A DNA stretch of 64,000 nt from Mesorhizobium sp. AR02 (GTDB taxonomy: Bacteria > Pseudomonadota > Alphaproteobacteria > Rhizobiales > Rhizobiaceae): assembly GCF_024746835.1 (NCBI RefSeq), contig NZ_CP080531.1:3534001-3598000 (forward strand), given 5' to 3'. Both the position numbers and the translations under genes were made by a program. Within the stretch, counting starts at the first letter, position 1; the number at the start of each line of letters is the position of its first letter. Below the pieces are notes generated by a model. The model saw nothing but the letters and a program-made list of their open reading frames with translations. It did no database searches and had not been told where the DNA came from. Of this stretch, positions 1 through 8,584 are shown piece after piece.

Positions 1-113
1 ATGCCGGGCATGCCGTGCTTTTCATAGACGCGCTCATAGGCCCTGGCGGCCAGCGGCTCGCTGTCGACGAGAACACCGTCACAATCGAAAATGATAGGCC
101 TTGGTCGCGCCAC
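1..113 (-). CDS. HAD-family hydrolase, N-terminal fragment cut by window edge
   Basis: Only the first 37 codons are inside the window; the gene continues to the left. It starts at a GTG (complement of 111-113) preceded by a strong GAGGAGA ribosome binding site about 7 bases upstream. The N-terminus reads RPIIFDCDGVLVDSEPLA, the classic HAD subfamily IA motif I (DxDGxLxDSE), with the first Asp as nucleophile. Such proteins are phosphatases or beta-phosphoglucomutase-like mutases acting on small sugar phosphates. Its place beside a sorbitol PTS operon makes a sugar-phosphate substrate plausible, but the specificity-giving cap domain lies outside the window. Confidence 0.8.
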   Translation of the reverse strand, partial: MARPRPIIFDCDGVLVDSEPLAARAYERVYEKHGMPG

Positions 114-218
114 GCGCTTGTCTCCTCAAGTCAAATTTCGCACATCGCTATCGGCAAAAAGTCAAATGTTCAATAGCGCGATGTCTTGAGCGCGTTTTGG
201 GCATGAAATGGCGAGCAG

Positions 219-860
219 TCAAAGTTGGCGCAGCGCATCGCTTGCGCGGACGGATCCGAGCGCCCTTTGCATGGCTTGCCGGGACTGTGCGCGGTCCGGC
301 GTGATCCAGTTTGGTTCCGCACCGAGGAAGCGGTCGAGGAAAGCCACCGCATAGGCTGGCATCTCGGTGACGTTCTCGCGATAGGACCACCAGGTGCGCA
401 GGTCGTCGGCGCATTTGTCGATGTTGGGCGCCGTGCCGAATTCCTGCTCGTAGATCGCCGAAATCACCGAGACGCAGTAGTTGGTGTAAAGGAAGCCCTC
501 CGGCCAGAAGCGGATGATTTCCAGCGTGCCGGCATTCTGATCTGTTTCGATAAGCTGGGCGAGGCCGGAGATTTCCCTGGCTGGTGCTTGCTTGATCAGC
601 TCGCGCAGCACGAGGCCGGCGGCAAAGACAATGAAGTCGGCGCGGTCTATCGCGGCGAAGCGCTTTTGTGCCTCCATGATCTCGACCCAGTCGAGAAAAG
701 CCCTTGTCAGCTTTGCCTCGTCGATCTCGAAACGAACGCCGAACGTGTCCGAGACCACCTTGGCGCTGCCGCGGAAAGTGGCGCGGAACCAGCGCAGCTG
801 CCGCAACCGGTGGCGCAGGTCGGGCATAAGGGCCAGTTCATCCCTGAAGGGCAGTTCCAT
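219..860 (-). CDS. Conserved hypothetical protein, 213 aa
   Basis: No family is recognised. The protein begins MELPFRDEL and is mostly helical-looking, with charged residues (RHRLRQLRWFRATF) near the N-terminus and no signal peptide or membrane segment. Two close starts are possible, 869 and 860; 860 has an ACGGG sequence about 9 bases upstream and is chosen. Reading further upstream gives arginine-rich translation, so a longer protein is unlikely. It is divergent from the sorbitol operon and shares a roughly 190-base intergenic region with gutM. Function unknown. Confidence 0.6.
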   Translation of the reverse strand: MELPFRDELALMPDLRHRLRQLRWFRATFRGSAKVVSDTFGVRFEIDEAKLTRAFLDWVEIMEAQKRFAAIDRADFIVFAAGLVLRELIKQAPAREISGLAQLIETDQNAGTLEIIRFWPEGFLYTNYCVSVISAIYEQEFGTAPNIDKCADDLRTWWSYRENVTEMPAYAVAFLDRFLGAEPNWITPDRAQSRQAMQRALGSVRASDALRQL

Positions 861-1051
861 TGCATGCATCCCGTTTGGTGACAGGCTAGCACAGCCGTGC
901 CGCCGCCGAAATCGGCGACGGCCCTGTGGATGACCGTGGTCAAGGCCAATATCATACATATTGACATTCTCGGAAACAAATGTTCTCACTTTGCTGTTGT
1001 CGCGCGCCGGTCCAAGGTGCGGTTCAACGGAGGCTTCGGGAGGAGAACCGA

Positions 1052-1489
1052 ATGGCGATTTGGCAGTGGGGACTGCTTCTGCTGGTTATTGTGTGGGCGC
1101 TGCAGTCGCTCGGCGTCTGGCTGCAGATGCGGCACTATTCGGATGTCTTCCGGGGCGTCACCGACCAGTACAAGGACGGCTTCGTCGGAGCCGGCAATTT
1201 TCGCGGCCGGCTGGCCAAGGGCACCATCGCGCTCGTCGTGGTGACACCTGACCTGATCGTGCGCCGCGTGATGGTGATGAGCGGCCGGTCCGTTTTCACC
1301 AAGTTCAAAAGACATGAAGAATTCGAGGGTGTCTCCCTCGATCGACTCCGGTCCAACCCTGCGATCATGGGGGAGGGGGAACCCGGTGTGGCCGAGGCCG
1401 TGAAGCGGGCGATCGAACAGATCGACAAAGCACGGTCGGAGCCGGGGAAGAAGCCGGGTCTATCCGGTTTGAACGTAGCAAGGGCCTAG
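1052..1489 (+). CDS. gutM: GutM-type glucitol operon activator
   Basis: This 145-residue protein has an N-terminal membrane-spanning segment (WGLLLLVIVWALQSLGVWLQ) followed by a basic soluble domain, matching the GutM family (glucitol operon activator, about 120 residues in Escherichia coli). GutM proteins accompany sorbitol PTS genes and help activate the operon. The start at 1052 is chosen because AGGAGA lies 6 bases upstream and translation upstream is not protein-like. It is the first gene of the srl operon, 51 bases before srlA. The operon-activator role is known for the enteric family and is inferred here. Confidence 0.85.
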   Translation: MAIWQWGLLLLVIVWALQSLGVWLQMRHYSDVFRGVTDQYKDGFVGAGNFRGRLAKGTIALVVVTPDLIVRRVMVMSGRSVFTKFKRHEEFEGVSLDRLRSNPAIMGEGEPGVAEAVKRAIEQIDKARSEPGKKPGLSGLNVARA

Positions 1490-1540
1490 AGGACGCCGCG
1501 CACCGACTGGGATAACCGGCGGGCGGCATAAGGAGGAGAA

Positions 1541-2302
1541 ATGTCTGTATTTTCGTTGTTGGCGCAGCATGCCGACATGGCCGTGCATAATCTGCATGTC
1601 GCAGGTGCCATGGTCTCGGATGCTGCTTTGCATGGCAAGCTCGCCGTCGAGCATGCTTCCGACCATCTCGTTGTTCTCGCGCAAGCAGACAGCGGGCCGA
1701 TCACCGTCGACCAGTTCAAGGAAAAGCTGAAGGACGTCCAGCAGGAAGAGCAGCTCGGCTGGCTGACCGCCATCGGCAAGTACTTCATCGGCATCTTCCA
1801 GAAAGGCGGCGAAGTGTTCGCCGGCTTCGTCACCGGTATCATCCCGACGCTGGTGGTGCTGATGACCGCCTTCTATGCCGTCACCGAACTGGTCGGCGAA
1901 GAGCGCGTGCATGGCCTGGCGCGCGGCGCCGGCAGGATTGCCTTGACCCGCTATACGCTGCTGCCGCTGCTGGCGGTGTTCTTCCTCACCAATCCGATGG
2001 CTTATACGTTCGGATCGTTCCTGGAAGAAAAGCACAAGCCCGCCTTCTATGACGCGGCTGTGTCCTATGTGCATCCACCGCTTGGCCTGTTCCCGCACAT
2101 CAATCCCGGCGAATATTTCGTCTGGGGCGGCATCCTCGTGGCTCTGCTCGAGCTCGAGAAGAAGGGCGTTGTCGTCGCCGGGTACCACGTCAAGGTGGCG
2201 ATCTGGTACGCCATTGTCGGCCTCGTCGTCATCCTGCTCAAGGGCATGCTGACCGAGCGCATCACCATGATCATGGCACGCCGCCAGGGCGTCGAGCTGT
2301 AA
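1541..2302 (+). CDS. srlA: PTS glucitol/sorbitol transporter subunit IIC
   Basis: Membrane channel subunit of the sorbitol-specific phosphotransferase system. After a soluble N-terminal stretch of about 65 residues come hydrophobic segments (GFVTGIIPTLVVLMTAFYAV; TLLPLLAVFFLTNPMAYTF; a last one near residue 225) and the family sequence HPPLGLFPHINPGEYFVW. At 253 residues it is longer than the Escherichia coli protein (about 187), the extra length being N-terminal. An AGGAGG site stands just before the ATG. It lies between gutM and srlE (15-base gap), in the usual gene order of srl operons. Confidence 0.93.
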   Translation: MSVFSLLAQHADMAVHNLHVAGAMVSDAALHGKLAVEHASDHLVVLAQADSGPITVDQFKEKLKDVQQEEQLGWLTAIGKYFIGIFQKGGEVFAGFVTGIIPTLVVLMTAFYAVTELVGEERVHGLARGAGRIALTRYTLLPLLAVFFLTNPMAYTFGSFLEEKHKPAFYDAAVSYVHPPLGLFPHINPGEYFVWGGILVALLELEKKGVVVAGYHVKVAIWYAIVGLVVILLKGMLTERITMIMARRQGVEL

Positions 2303-2317
2303 GGGCGGGAGGACATC

Positions 2318-3322
2318 ATGGCCAAGACATTCAAAGCCGTAAAGATCTCCCGGGGCAACACAGGTTGGGGCGGCCCGCTCGTCATCGAGCCGACCGCGCA
2401 GCGCGACAAGGTCGTCTCCGTCACCGGCGGCGGCATCCATCCCGTGGCCCAGCTCATCGCGGACATGACCGGCGCCACGGCCGTCGACGGCTTCAAGGCG
2501 CCGCCGGTCGAAGGCGAGATGGCGGTGGTCGTCGTCGATTGCGGCGGCACCGCACGCTGCGGCGTCTATCCGCGCAAGCGCATCCCGACCGTCAATCTGA
2601 CGCCGGTCGGCCAGGCTGGGCCGCTCGCCCAGTTCATCACCGAGGACATCTACGTTTCGGGCGTGAAGCCGGCCAACGTCGCAATGGCGGACGGATCCGA
2701 GACGGTCACCACAGCGGGGGGAGCAGCATCGATGAGTTCAAGCAATAACAACGCAGCCGCTGCACCGCAGCCGCTGCCGAGCGAAGGCGGGCTGATCGGC
2801 CTGATCAGCTCGATCGGCCGCGTCATGGGCCGGGTGGTAGGCATCTTCTTCAATTCCGGCCGACGCACGATCGACCAGGTGGTACGCAACGTGCTGCCGT
2901 TCATGGCCTTCGTGACCATGCTCATCGGCCTGATCCTGTACACCGGCATCGGTGACGTGCTCGCCCAGCCGATGGGACCGCTGGCCAACAACATCGTCGG
3001 CCTGTTGATCATCTCGGCCATTTGCGGCCTGCCGTTCCTGTCGCCCATCCTGGGGCCAGGCGCCGTCATCGCGCAGGTCATCGGCGTCGCCATCATCGGC
3101 CCGCAGATCGCCAACGGCACGATTTCGCCGGCAATGGCCCTGCCGGCGTTGTTTGCCTACAATACCCAGGTGGGCTGCGACTTCGTGCCCGTCGGCCTGG
3201 CGCTCGGTGAGGCCAAGCCGAAGACCATCGAAATCGGTGTGCCGGCGGTGCTCATCAGCCGCCAGATCATGGGGCCTGTATCCGTGCTGATCGCATGGGT
3301 CGTCAGCCTGATCGTGTTTTAA
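2318..3322 (+). CDS. srlE: PTS glucitol/sorbitol transporter subunit IIB(C)
   Basis: The N-terminal IIB domain (about residues 1-125) carries DCGGTARCGVYPRKRIPT; the Cys in RCGVYP is the expected phosphocysteine that passes phosphate to sorbitol. A low-complexity Ala/Ser/Asn/Pro linker (about 130-150) joins it to a membrane domain with several hydrophobic segments (FMAFVTMLIGLILYTGIGDV; a last one at the C-terminus). Length of 334 residues matches SrlE. A GGGAGGA ribosome binding site precedes the ATG, and the gene is 15 bases after srlA. Product of transport is expected to be sorbitol 6-phosphate; the substrate is inferred from the family. Confidence 0.94.
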   Translation: MAKTFKAVKISRGNTGWGGPLVIEPTAQRDKVVSVTGGGIHPVAQLIADMTGATAVDGFKAPPVEGEMAVVVVDCGGTARCGVYPRKRIPTVNLTPVGQAGPLAQFITEDIYVSGVKPANVAMADGSETVTTAGGAASMSSSNNNAAAAPQPLPSEGGLIGLISSIGRVMGRVVGIFFNSGRRTIDQVVRNVLPFMAFVTMLIGLILYTGIGDVLAQPMGPLANNIVGLLIISAICGLPFLSPILGPGAVIAQVIGVAIIGPQIANGTISPAMALPALFAYNTQVGCDFVPVGLALGEAKPKTIEIGVPAVLISRQIMGPVSVLIAWVVSLIVF

Positions 3323-3348
3323 GGAAAGTGTGAAATGAGGTTCGCCAT

Positions 3349-3729
3349 ATGACGGTTCTGTTGAGAACACGGGTCACTTCCATCGGGCCCGAAGTGGCGG
3401 ATCTTGCCGAAGGGGGCGTGGTCATCCTGTTCGCGGATGGCTCGCCGCCGGAGCTTGCCGAGGTTTCGGTGCTCCACAAGACGGAGCTTGGACCCAGCGA
3501 CGGCGCGCCTCAAAAGGGCGCGTCGATCACCCTTGGTCCGGTTTCCGCTGTCATAACCGCCGTCGGCTCCAGCGCATGGAGCAAGGTGCTCGAGATGGGC
3601 CACGTCGTCATCTCGTTCAACGGTGCCACCGAGGCCGAGAGGCCGGGCGAGATTTGCGCATCGCAGGTCGATACGAAAGCGCTCGTGGCCGCCCTGAAGG
3701 CAGACGCGATCATCACCATCGCCGCCTGA
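3349..3729 (+). CDS. srlB: PTS glucitol/sorbitol transporter subunit IIA
   Basis: This 126-residue cytoplasmic protein is the EIIA component of the sorbitol system. His43 in SVLHKTE sits at the position of the phosphorylated histidine in the Escherichia coli protein. The segment MGHVVISFNGATEAERPGE is also characteristic of the family. It follows srlE by 26 bases and precedes the HPr-EI fusion gene by 57 bases, so the four transport genes and gutM probably form one transcription unit. It should take phosphate from the HPr domain encoded by the next gene and pass it to the IIB Cys. Confidence 0.93.
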   Translation: MTVLLRTRVTSIGPEVADLAEGGVVILFADGSPPELAEVSVLHKTELGPSDGAPQKGASITLGPVSAVITAVGSSAWSKVLEMGHVVISFNGATEAERPGEICASQVDTKALVAALKADAIITIAA

Positions 3730-3786
3730 CAACATTCGCGCCGCAGCCGATCTGGCCATGGTGCTAGGAAAAGCAGAGTATTTGCC

Positions 3787-5760
3787 ATGGAACGCTCGAC
3801 CATCGTCAGAGTGCATGAAGGTTTGCACGCCCGTCCCGCCACGCGGTTCGTCAAGCTCGCCAAGGGCTTCGAATCCGATGTCGAGCTGGTCAAGGACGGC
3901 AAGGCGGTCAGCGCCAAGAGCTCGGTCAAACTGATGCTGCTGGCGGTCAAGGAGAACCAGGAAGTCACCGTGCGGGCCAATGGCGCCGACGCGATCGAGG
4001 CGATCGAGGCGCTGATCGGCTATCTCGAAAACCCCAAGGCTGGTCTCGACGACGAAATCGAGCCGCAGAGCCCGGCGAATGATGCCGGCCAGGCGGCACC
4101 CGCACCAGCGACTGAATCTGCATCCGGCCGAGCGAACGGCTTGCGCGGTGTCGCCGCGAGCGAGGGCGTCGCGATCGGGCCGGCTTTCGCGCATTTCCCG
4201 CCCGACATCGCCGGACAGGGCCGCCTATTGCAGGCCGAAGAGATCGCCGGCGAGATCGACAGGTTTCGCGCCGCCGTCGCCGCCGTCCAGGCGCGCATGG
4301 ACCGGGCGCTGGCGCAGGACAGCCTGTCGGCCGGAGACAGGGGGATCGTCGCGGCGCTTCGCGATATCGCCGCCGACGACAGCCTGACCGGCGAGGCCGA
4401 GAAGGCGATCAAGGGCGGCAATGACGCGGTTTCGGCCGTCATCACCGCCTCCTCCACCATCGCTGCCGAGTTCAGCGCCGTCGACGATCACTACCTGAAT
4501 GCGCGGGCGGATGACGTTCATGCCGTCGGGCGGCAGATCTGCCTGGTGTTGCTGGGCCAAGACGACGTCAGCCTCGAAAACATCCCCGAAGGCGCGATTC
4601 TGATCGCCGACGACATTGGTGCCTGGGATCTGGCGCGCGCGCCGCTGAAACGCATCGGTGGCGTTATTTGCGGCCACGGCGGTGCCACCTCTCACATCGC
4701 CGTCATCGCCCGCTCGCACGGCATCCCGGCGGTGCTGGGCCTTGGCGACCGGGTCAATGCCTTGCGCACAGCGCGCGACGTGGCGCTCGACGGCAACACC
4801 GGCCATGTGATCTTCGACCCGGATGCAGCGACGCGCGCCGATTATGCTAGCCGTGTCGAAGCGGCGGCGAAGGAGCGTGCCGGCCTGACCGCCTTCAAGA
4901 CAGTGACGCCGAAGCGCGCCGACGGCAAGGTGATCGAGGTCGCGGCCAATATCGGCTCGCTGGAGGAAATCGAGGCGGCGCAGGAGGCCGGTGCCATGGG
5001 CGTCGGCCTGTTCCGCACCGAGCTCCTGTTCATGCGCCACATGCATCTTCCCTCGGAAGACATGCAGGCCGAGACCTATGCGGCGCTGGCCAAGGCCTTC
5101 GCGCCCTATCCGGTCATCGTGCGCACGCTCGATATCGGCGGCGACAAGCCGATCGCCGGCATCGAGTTCCCCGACGAGGAGAACCCCTTCCTCGGCTGGC
5201 GCGGCATCCGCATGTGCCTCGACCGGCCCGATATCTTCAAGCGCCAGCTCAGGGCGCTGCTGAGGGCCGCCGTGCACGGCAACATCAAGGTGATGCTGCC
5301 GATGGTGTCCGATATCGGCGAGGTCAGGCAGACACGCATTCTGGTCGATGAATGCGCCGCTGAACTGAAGGCCGAAGGCATACCGCACGCGACGTTCGAT
5401 CTCGGCGTGATGATCGAGACCCCGGCCGCCGTGCTGATCGCCCCGGCGCTGGCAAAAGAGGTGGCCTTCTTCTCGATCGGCACCAACGATCTCACGCAGT
5501 ACATCATGGCCGCCGACCGGCTCAACCCGACCGTGGCGAAGCTCAACGACGTCACCAATCCGGCGGTCATGATGGCGATCGAGCTGACGGCAAAAGCCGG
5601 CGTTGCCGCCGGCATCATGGTGGGCATGTGCGGCGAGGCGGCGGGCCGGCCGGATCTGATCCCGGCCTTCATCGAGATGGGGCTGACCGAGCTTTCGATG
5701 AGCCCGGCCTCGATCCAGCGCGCCAAGAAGACGATCACGGCCATGGCAGCCGGGGACTAG
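3787..5760 (+). CDS. ptsI: HPr-Enzyme I fusion (phosphoenolpyruvate-protein phosphotransferase)
   Basis: The 657-residue protein joins HPr (about residues 1-90) to a full Enzyme I (from about 120). HPr is shown by VHEGLHARPATRF, with His14 as phosphorylation site. Enzyme I is shown by GGATSHIAVIARS (phosphohistidine), GLFRTELLFM, the PEP-binding segment ENPFLGWRGIR, and GMCGEAAGRPDL with the active-site Cys. An Ala/Pro-rich linker separates the two. There is no GAF domain, so this is not the nitrogen-PTS EI. It supplies phosphate from PEP to the adjacent SrlB/SrlE, making the operon self-sufficient. Last gene of the cluster on this strand; no convincing terminator hairpin was seen before the convergent gene at 6578. 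Confidence 0.93.
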   Translation: MERSTIVRVHEGLHARPATRFVKLAKGFESDVELVKDGKAVSAKSSVKLMLLAVKENQEVTVRANGADAIEAIEALIGYLENPKAGLDDEIEPQSPANDAGQAAPAPATESASGRANGLRGVAASEGVAIGPAFAHFPPDIAGQGRLLQAEEIAGEIDRFRAAVAAVQARMDRALAQDSLSAGDRGIVAALRDIAADDSLTGEAEKAIKGGNDAVSAVITASSTIAAEFSAVDDHYLNARADDVHAVGRQICLVLLGQDDVSLENIPEGAILIADDIGAWDLARAPLKRIGGVICGHGGATSHIAVIARSHGIPAVLGLGDRVNALRTARDVALDGNTGHVIFDPDAATRADYASRVEAAAKERAGLTAFKTVTPKRADGKVIEVAANIGSLEEIEAAQEAGAMGVGLFRTELLFMRHMHLPSEDMQAETYAALAKAFAPYPVIVRTLDIGGDKPIAGIEFPDEENPFLGWRGIRMCLDRPDIFKRQLRALLRAAVHGNIKVMLPMVSDIGEVRQTRILVDECAAELKAEGIPHATFDLGVMIETPAAVLIAPALAKEVAFFSIGTNDLTQYIMAADRLNPTVAKLNDVTNPAVMMAIELTAKAGVAAGIMVGMCGEAAGRPDLIPAFIEMGLTELSMSPASIQRAKKTITAMAAGD

Positions 5761-5783
5761 ATCCCGGCCACAGCTGCTAGAGC

Positions 5784-6578
5784 TTACGGCAAATGCGCGA
5801 GCAAGGTGGCAAAGACTGGTGTCAGTTCCTCAACCGGGCTCGCCTTGGCGCAGGCCTGCACAATGCGGTCGTGACGGATATCGGCGGCCAGGATCGCGAT
5901 CTCCAGCATGTCAGGCTCCGGTGCGCCGTCGCGGCCGGTTGTCGCCAGGCCGCAGGCCAGAACCACTGGCGCAAGGCAGCTTATGTCGAGCGCCCGTTCC
6001 CCGGCCGTTTCCGGCGCGGCTTCGCCAAAGCGGACCGGACGCTGGTTGAGCAACTCGACCAGCAGCGCCGCGCAGGTGGCCGCGATTGCTTGCAGTCCGG
6101 TACCCGGTGCGGTCAACGCGGCCAGCAGATCGCCATGGCGCTTGCGCATCGTGGTATGCGCGGCGGCAAAATCGGCTTCGTGAATGCGGGCATTGTCGAT
6201 CTTCAGCCAGGCAAGCACCGCCTTGGTCAGATAGTACATGTCGCGCCGGAACAGGCGCTCGGCGCTCAACTGCCGTTCTTCGTTTCCGGCCGGGAAATAG
6301 GTGGCGAGGCCTTTCACGGTCGTGCCGTCCACCTTGATCGGGCGCTCATGCGGGACAAAGGATTCGGCGATCGACAGTGCCTCGTCGAAGGCGCTGGCGG
6401 CATGGCTGAGCAGGCCTTCGATGCCCTTGCCCGGAAACGGCGGCAGGTGGCTGGTCGCTTCACGCACGACGCTGGCCTCACCGCTGCCGTCATGCCGGCT
6501 CTGGCGGATGATGTCGCGGACTTCGCGCAACCGGTCCTTCAGGTTGACGCGGACGTCTTCGGAGATTTGTCGGAGCAT
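5784..6578 (-). CDS. Hypothetical protein, 264 aa
   Basis: Not recognised. The protein starts MLRQISEDVRVNLKDRL, is mainly alpha-helical in character, and has no signal peptide. Conserved-looking stretches include PPFPGKGIEGLLSHAASAFD and ATYFPAGNEERQLSAERLFR. It is convergent with ptsI and divergent from the SorC-type regulator, sharing a 157-base intergenic region containing an inverted repeat (6646-6669). That placement suggests control by the same regulator and a part in hexitol metabolism, but this is inference only. Confidence 0.65.
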   Translation of the reverse strand: MLRQISEDVRVNLKDRLREVRDIIRQSRHDGSGEASVVREATSHLPPFPGKGIEGLLSHAASAFDEALSIAESFVPHERPIKVDGTTVKGLATYFPAGNEERQLSAERLFRRDMYYLTKAVLAWLKIDNARIHEADFAAAHTTMRKRHGDLLAALTAPGTGLQAIAATCAALLVELLNQRPVRFGEAAPETAGERALDISCLAPVVLACGLATTGRDGAPEPDMLEIAILAADIRHDRIVQACAKASPVEELTPVFATLLAHLP

Positions 6579-6645
6579 CGCGGATCGCCTCGAAAGTGCC
6601 GTGGAGAGCGGCCAGCAAGGCGCCGGCCACCAACTCTACATTGTT

Positions 6646-6669
6646 CCTATCGATTGGTAGATCAATAGG
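6646..6669. promoter_or_regulatory. Candidate operator: 9-bp inverted repeat between divergent genes
   Basis: CCTATCGAT and ATCAATAGG form an inverted repeat (8 of 9 positions complementary) around a 6-base spacer. It lies 67 bases upstream of the start of the SorC-type regulator and 67 bases upstream of the divergent hypothetical gene, a typical place for an autoregulatory operator. Binding by the regulator is inferred from position. Confidence 0.4.
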
Positions 6670-6735
6670 CGATACTAGGCCAGCATGCAGAATCGGCGAC
6701 AGCGCGCTTGTCCGTCGCCGCGGGGGAGGGATGAT

Positions 6736-7746
6736 TTGGCCAGGCGACGACAAACCGACGAGGGGCGGGCAGGAGCCGAAGGGACCGAGCAGGTCGCTAG
6801 TGAAAGCCGGACGGACCGCCTCAGGATTCGCGCCGCCTGGATGTATTTCGTCGAGCAGATGACGCAAAACGAGATCGCCGACGTGCTCGGCGTCGGCCGC
6901 GTCACAATCGTGCGCATGCTGGCCGAGGCGAGGGCGCGCAACGAGGTGAAGATCACCATCGAGAGCGAACTGTCGGAGATCGTGCGGCTGGAGCGCGCGC
7001 TGGAGCGGACGTTCGGCCTGCAGCAGGCGCTGGTGGCGCCGCTTTCTGCCCCCAATGCCGATCCGATACCGGCAATCAGCGCCAAGACCGGCAGTTTTCT
7101 GTCCGACACGATGAAATCCGGTATGCGCGTCGGCGTCGGCTGGGGCCAGACGCTGTTTTCGAGCCTGCCCTTCATCAGCGCCAAATCGCTCACCGACTTC
7201 AAGGTCATCTCGCTGCTTGGCGGTGTCGGCGTCGTGCGGCGCTACAACCCGGCCGAGTTCGCCTGGCGCTTCGCCCAAATCTTCCAGGGCGACGGTTATC
7301 TGATCCCGACGCCGGCCGTCGTCGACAGCGTCGAGACCAAGATCGCGTTGGTCGAGCGCTGCGGCCTGCAGGAGGTTTTTGAAATGGCCAACGTGCTCGA
7401 TGCCGTTCTGCTGAGCGTCGGCGGCATCGCCTCGGCCACCACCTTCTCTCGCGGCGGCTTTCTTAGGGAAGCGGACCGGGAGGCCCTGCTTGCGCGTGGC
7501 GCCGTCGGCGACCTTCTGTTCCATTTCTTCGACCGCAATGGCGATCTGGTTGACCATCCCGTCAACAGCCACGTGATGTCGGTGGATGTCGACCGTCTGC
7601 GCGCGGCGCCGATCCGCATCCTGACCTCCGGCGGCGAGGAGAAGACCGAGGCGCTGCTCGGCGCGATGAACCTGATCGCGCCGACGATCCTCATCACCGA
7701 CGAGGAAAGCGCCAAGCGCATGCTCGAGGCGGTCAGCGCAAGCTGA
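6736..7746 (+). CDS. SorC/DeoR-type sugar-binding transcriptional regulator
   Basis: The protein (336 aa from the TTG at 6736) has an N-terminal helix-turn-helix (MTQNEIADVLGVGRVTIVRM) and a SorC-type sugar-phosphate-binding domain (KSGMRVGVGWGQTLFS; VISLLGGVGVVRRYNPAEF; VLLSVGGIASATTFSRGGFL). This family senses phosphorylated sugars in rhizobial polyol and sugar operons. The TTG is preceded by GGGAGGG with good spacing; an upstream ATG at 6685 would add 17 low-complexity Arg/Pro residues and is less likely. It probably governs the sorbitol PTS genes and itself. Its 3' end overlaps the convergent HAD gene by 14 bases. Confidence 0.85.
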   Translation: MARRRQTDEGRAGAEGTEQVASESRTDRLRIRAAWMYFVEQMTQNEIADVLGVGRVTIVRMLAEARARNEVKITIESELSEIVRLERALERTFGLQQALVAPLSAPNADPIPAISAKTGSFLSDTMKSGMRVGVGWGQTLFSSLPFISAKSLTDFKVISLLGGVGVVRRYNPAEFAWRFAQIFQGDGYLIPTPAVVDSVETKIALVERCGLQEVFEMANVLDAVLLSVGGIASATTFSRGGFLREADREALLARGAVGDLLFHFFDRNGDLVDHPVNSHVMSVDVDRLRAAPIRILTSGGEEKTEALLGAMNLIAPTILITDEESAKRMLEAVSAS

Positions 7747-8584
7747 AGGATTCCGTGGTGTAATCGGGCCAGGCCTGCTGCTCGTCGAAAATGGCGGCAA
7801 GATCCGGCGTGTCCGCCAATATTCCGCCGAGCACCAGCGCCGTGGCGACGCCGGCGCCATTGCCGCCAGATATATCGTGCTCGACGCTGTCGCCGACGCA
7901 GACCACGCTGGCGCGGTCCGGCTCGCCGGCCAGCGCCAGCGCCGCGTCGAAAATCGCCGGATAGGGTTTGCCGATGCGGGTGACGCTGCCCCCCAGGCTT
8001 TCGTAGAGATCGGCGATCTCGCCGGCGCCAAAGCGAGGTCCAACCGCCGTCAGCATGATCCTGTCGGGATTGGTGCAGAAGCACGGCACCTTGCGCGCTG
8101 CCGCGGGGGCCAACAGCCGGCGGTAGTGGTCGAGGTTATGGCGGTCGCCTTCGCTGGCTGAGATCAGCACCAGTTCGGCGTCTTCACCGGCCTCCGTCAG
8201 CACGAAGGGCAGGCCTTCGATCGCCGTGCGGTCGTTGTCGCGGCTGATCAGCAGGCATTTTGTCCCTGGGCGCAGCTTTCCCGATGCGGCCATGTCGTTA
8301 AAGGACCGCCACGCCACCTCGCCGGAGGACACAAAATGATCCCAGCTGCCGGCGGCGAAGCCGAGCTTGAGCAGGCGATCCTCGTTGGGGCTGGCGCGCT
8401 TGCCGGAATTGGAGATCAGCACCACCGTCTTGCCGGCGCGCTTCAGCGCCGACAATGCCTCCACCGCGCCGGGATAAGGAGCCTGGCCGTCATGCAGCAC
8501 GCCGAACTGGTCGAGCAGGAAGACCTGGTAGCGCTCAGCCAGCGGTCCGATGCCGTCGAGGCGTTCGATGGTTTTCGCGCTCAC
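7733..8584 (-). CDS. HAD class IIA sugar-phosphate phosphatase-like protein
   Basis: The 283-residue protein contains VFLLDQFGVLHDG (motif I, nucleophile Asp, with Gln-Phe-Gly instead of DxDG), VVLISNSGKR (motif II) and VVCVGDSVEHDISGG (motif IV), an arrangement of the class IIA HAD subfamily. Members dephosphorylate small phosphorylated metabolites. The GTG start overlaps the stop of the FGGY kinase gene upstream by four bases (GTGA), so the two are translationally coupled and probably work on the same substrate series. The exact substrate cannot be read from the sequence. Confidence 0.8.
   Translation of the reverse strand: MSAKTIERLDGIGPLAERYQVFLLDQFGVLHDGQAPYPGAVEALSALKRAGKTVVLISNSGKRASPNEDRLLKLGFAAGSWDHFVSSGEVAWRSFNDMAASGKLRPGTKCLLISRDNDRTAIEGLPFVLTEAGEDAELVLISASEGDRHNLDHYRRLLAPAAARKVPCFCTNPDRIMLTAVGPRFGAGEIADLYESLGGSVTRIGKPYPAIFDAALALAGEPDRASVVCVGDSVEHDISGGNGAGVATALVLGGILADTPDLAAIFDEQQAWPDYTTESFSLR

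Noticed and set aside
1460..2440. 326-codon minus-strand frame opposite srlA
   Set aside because: His/Asp/Gln-rich translation typical of antisense to GC-rich coding DNA; the plus-strand srl genes have clear family motifs.
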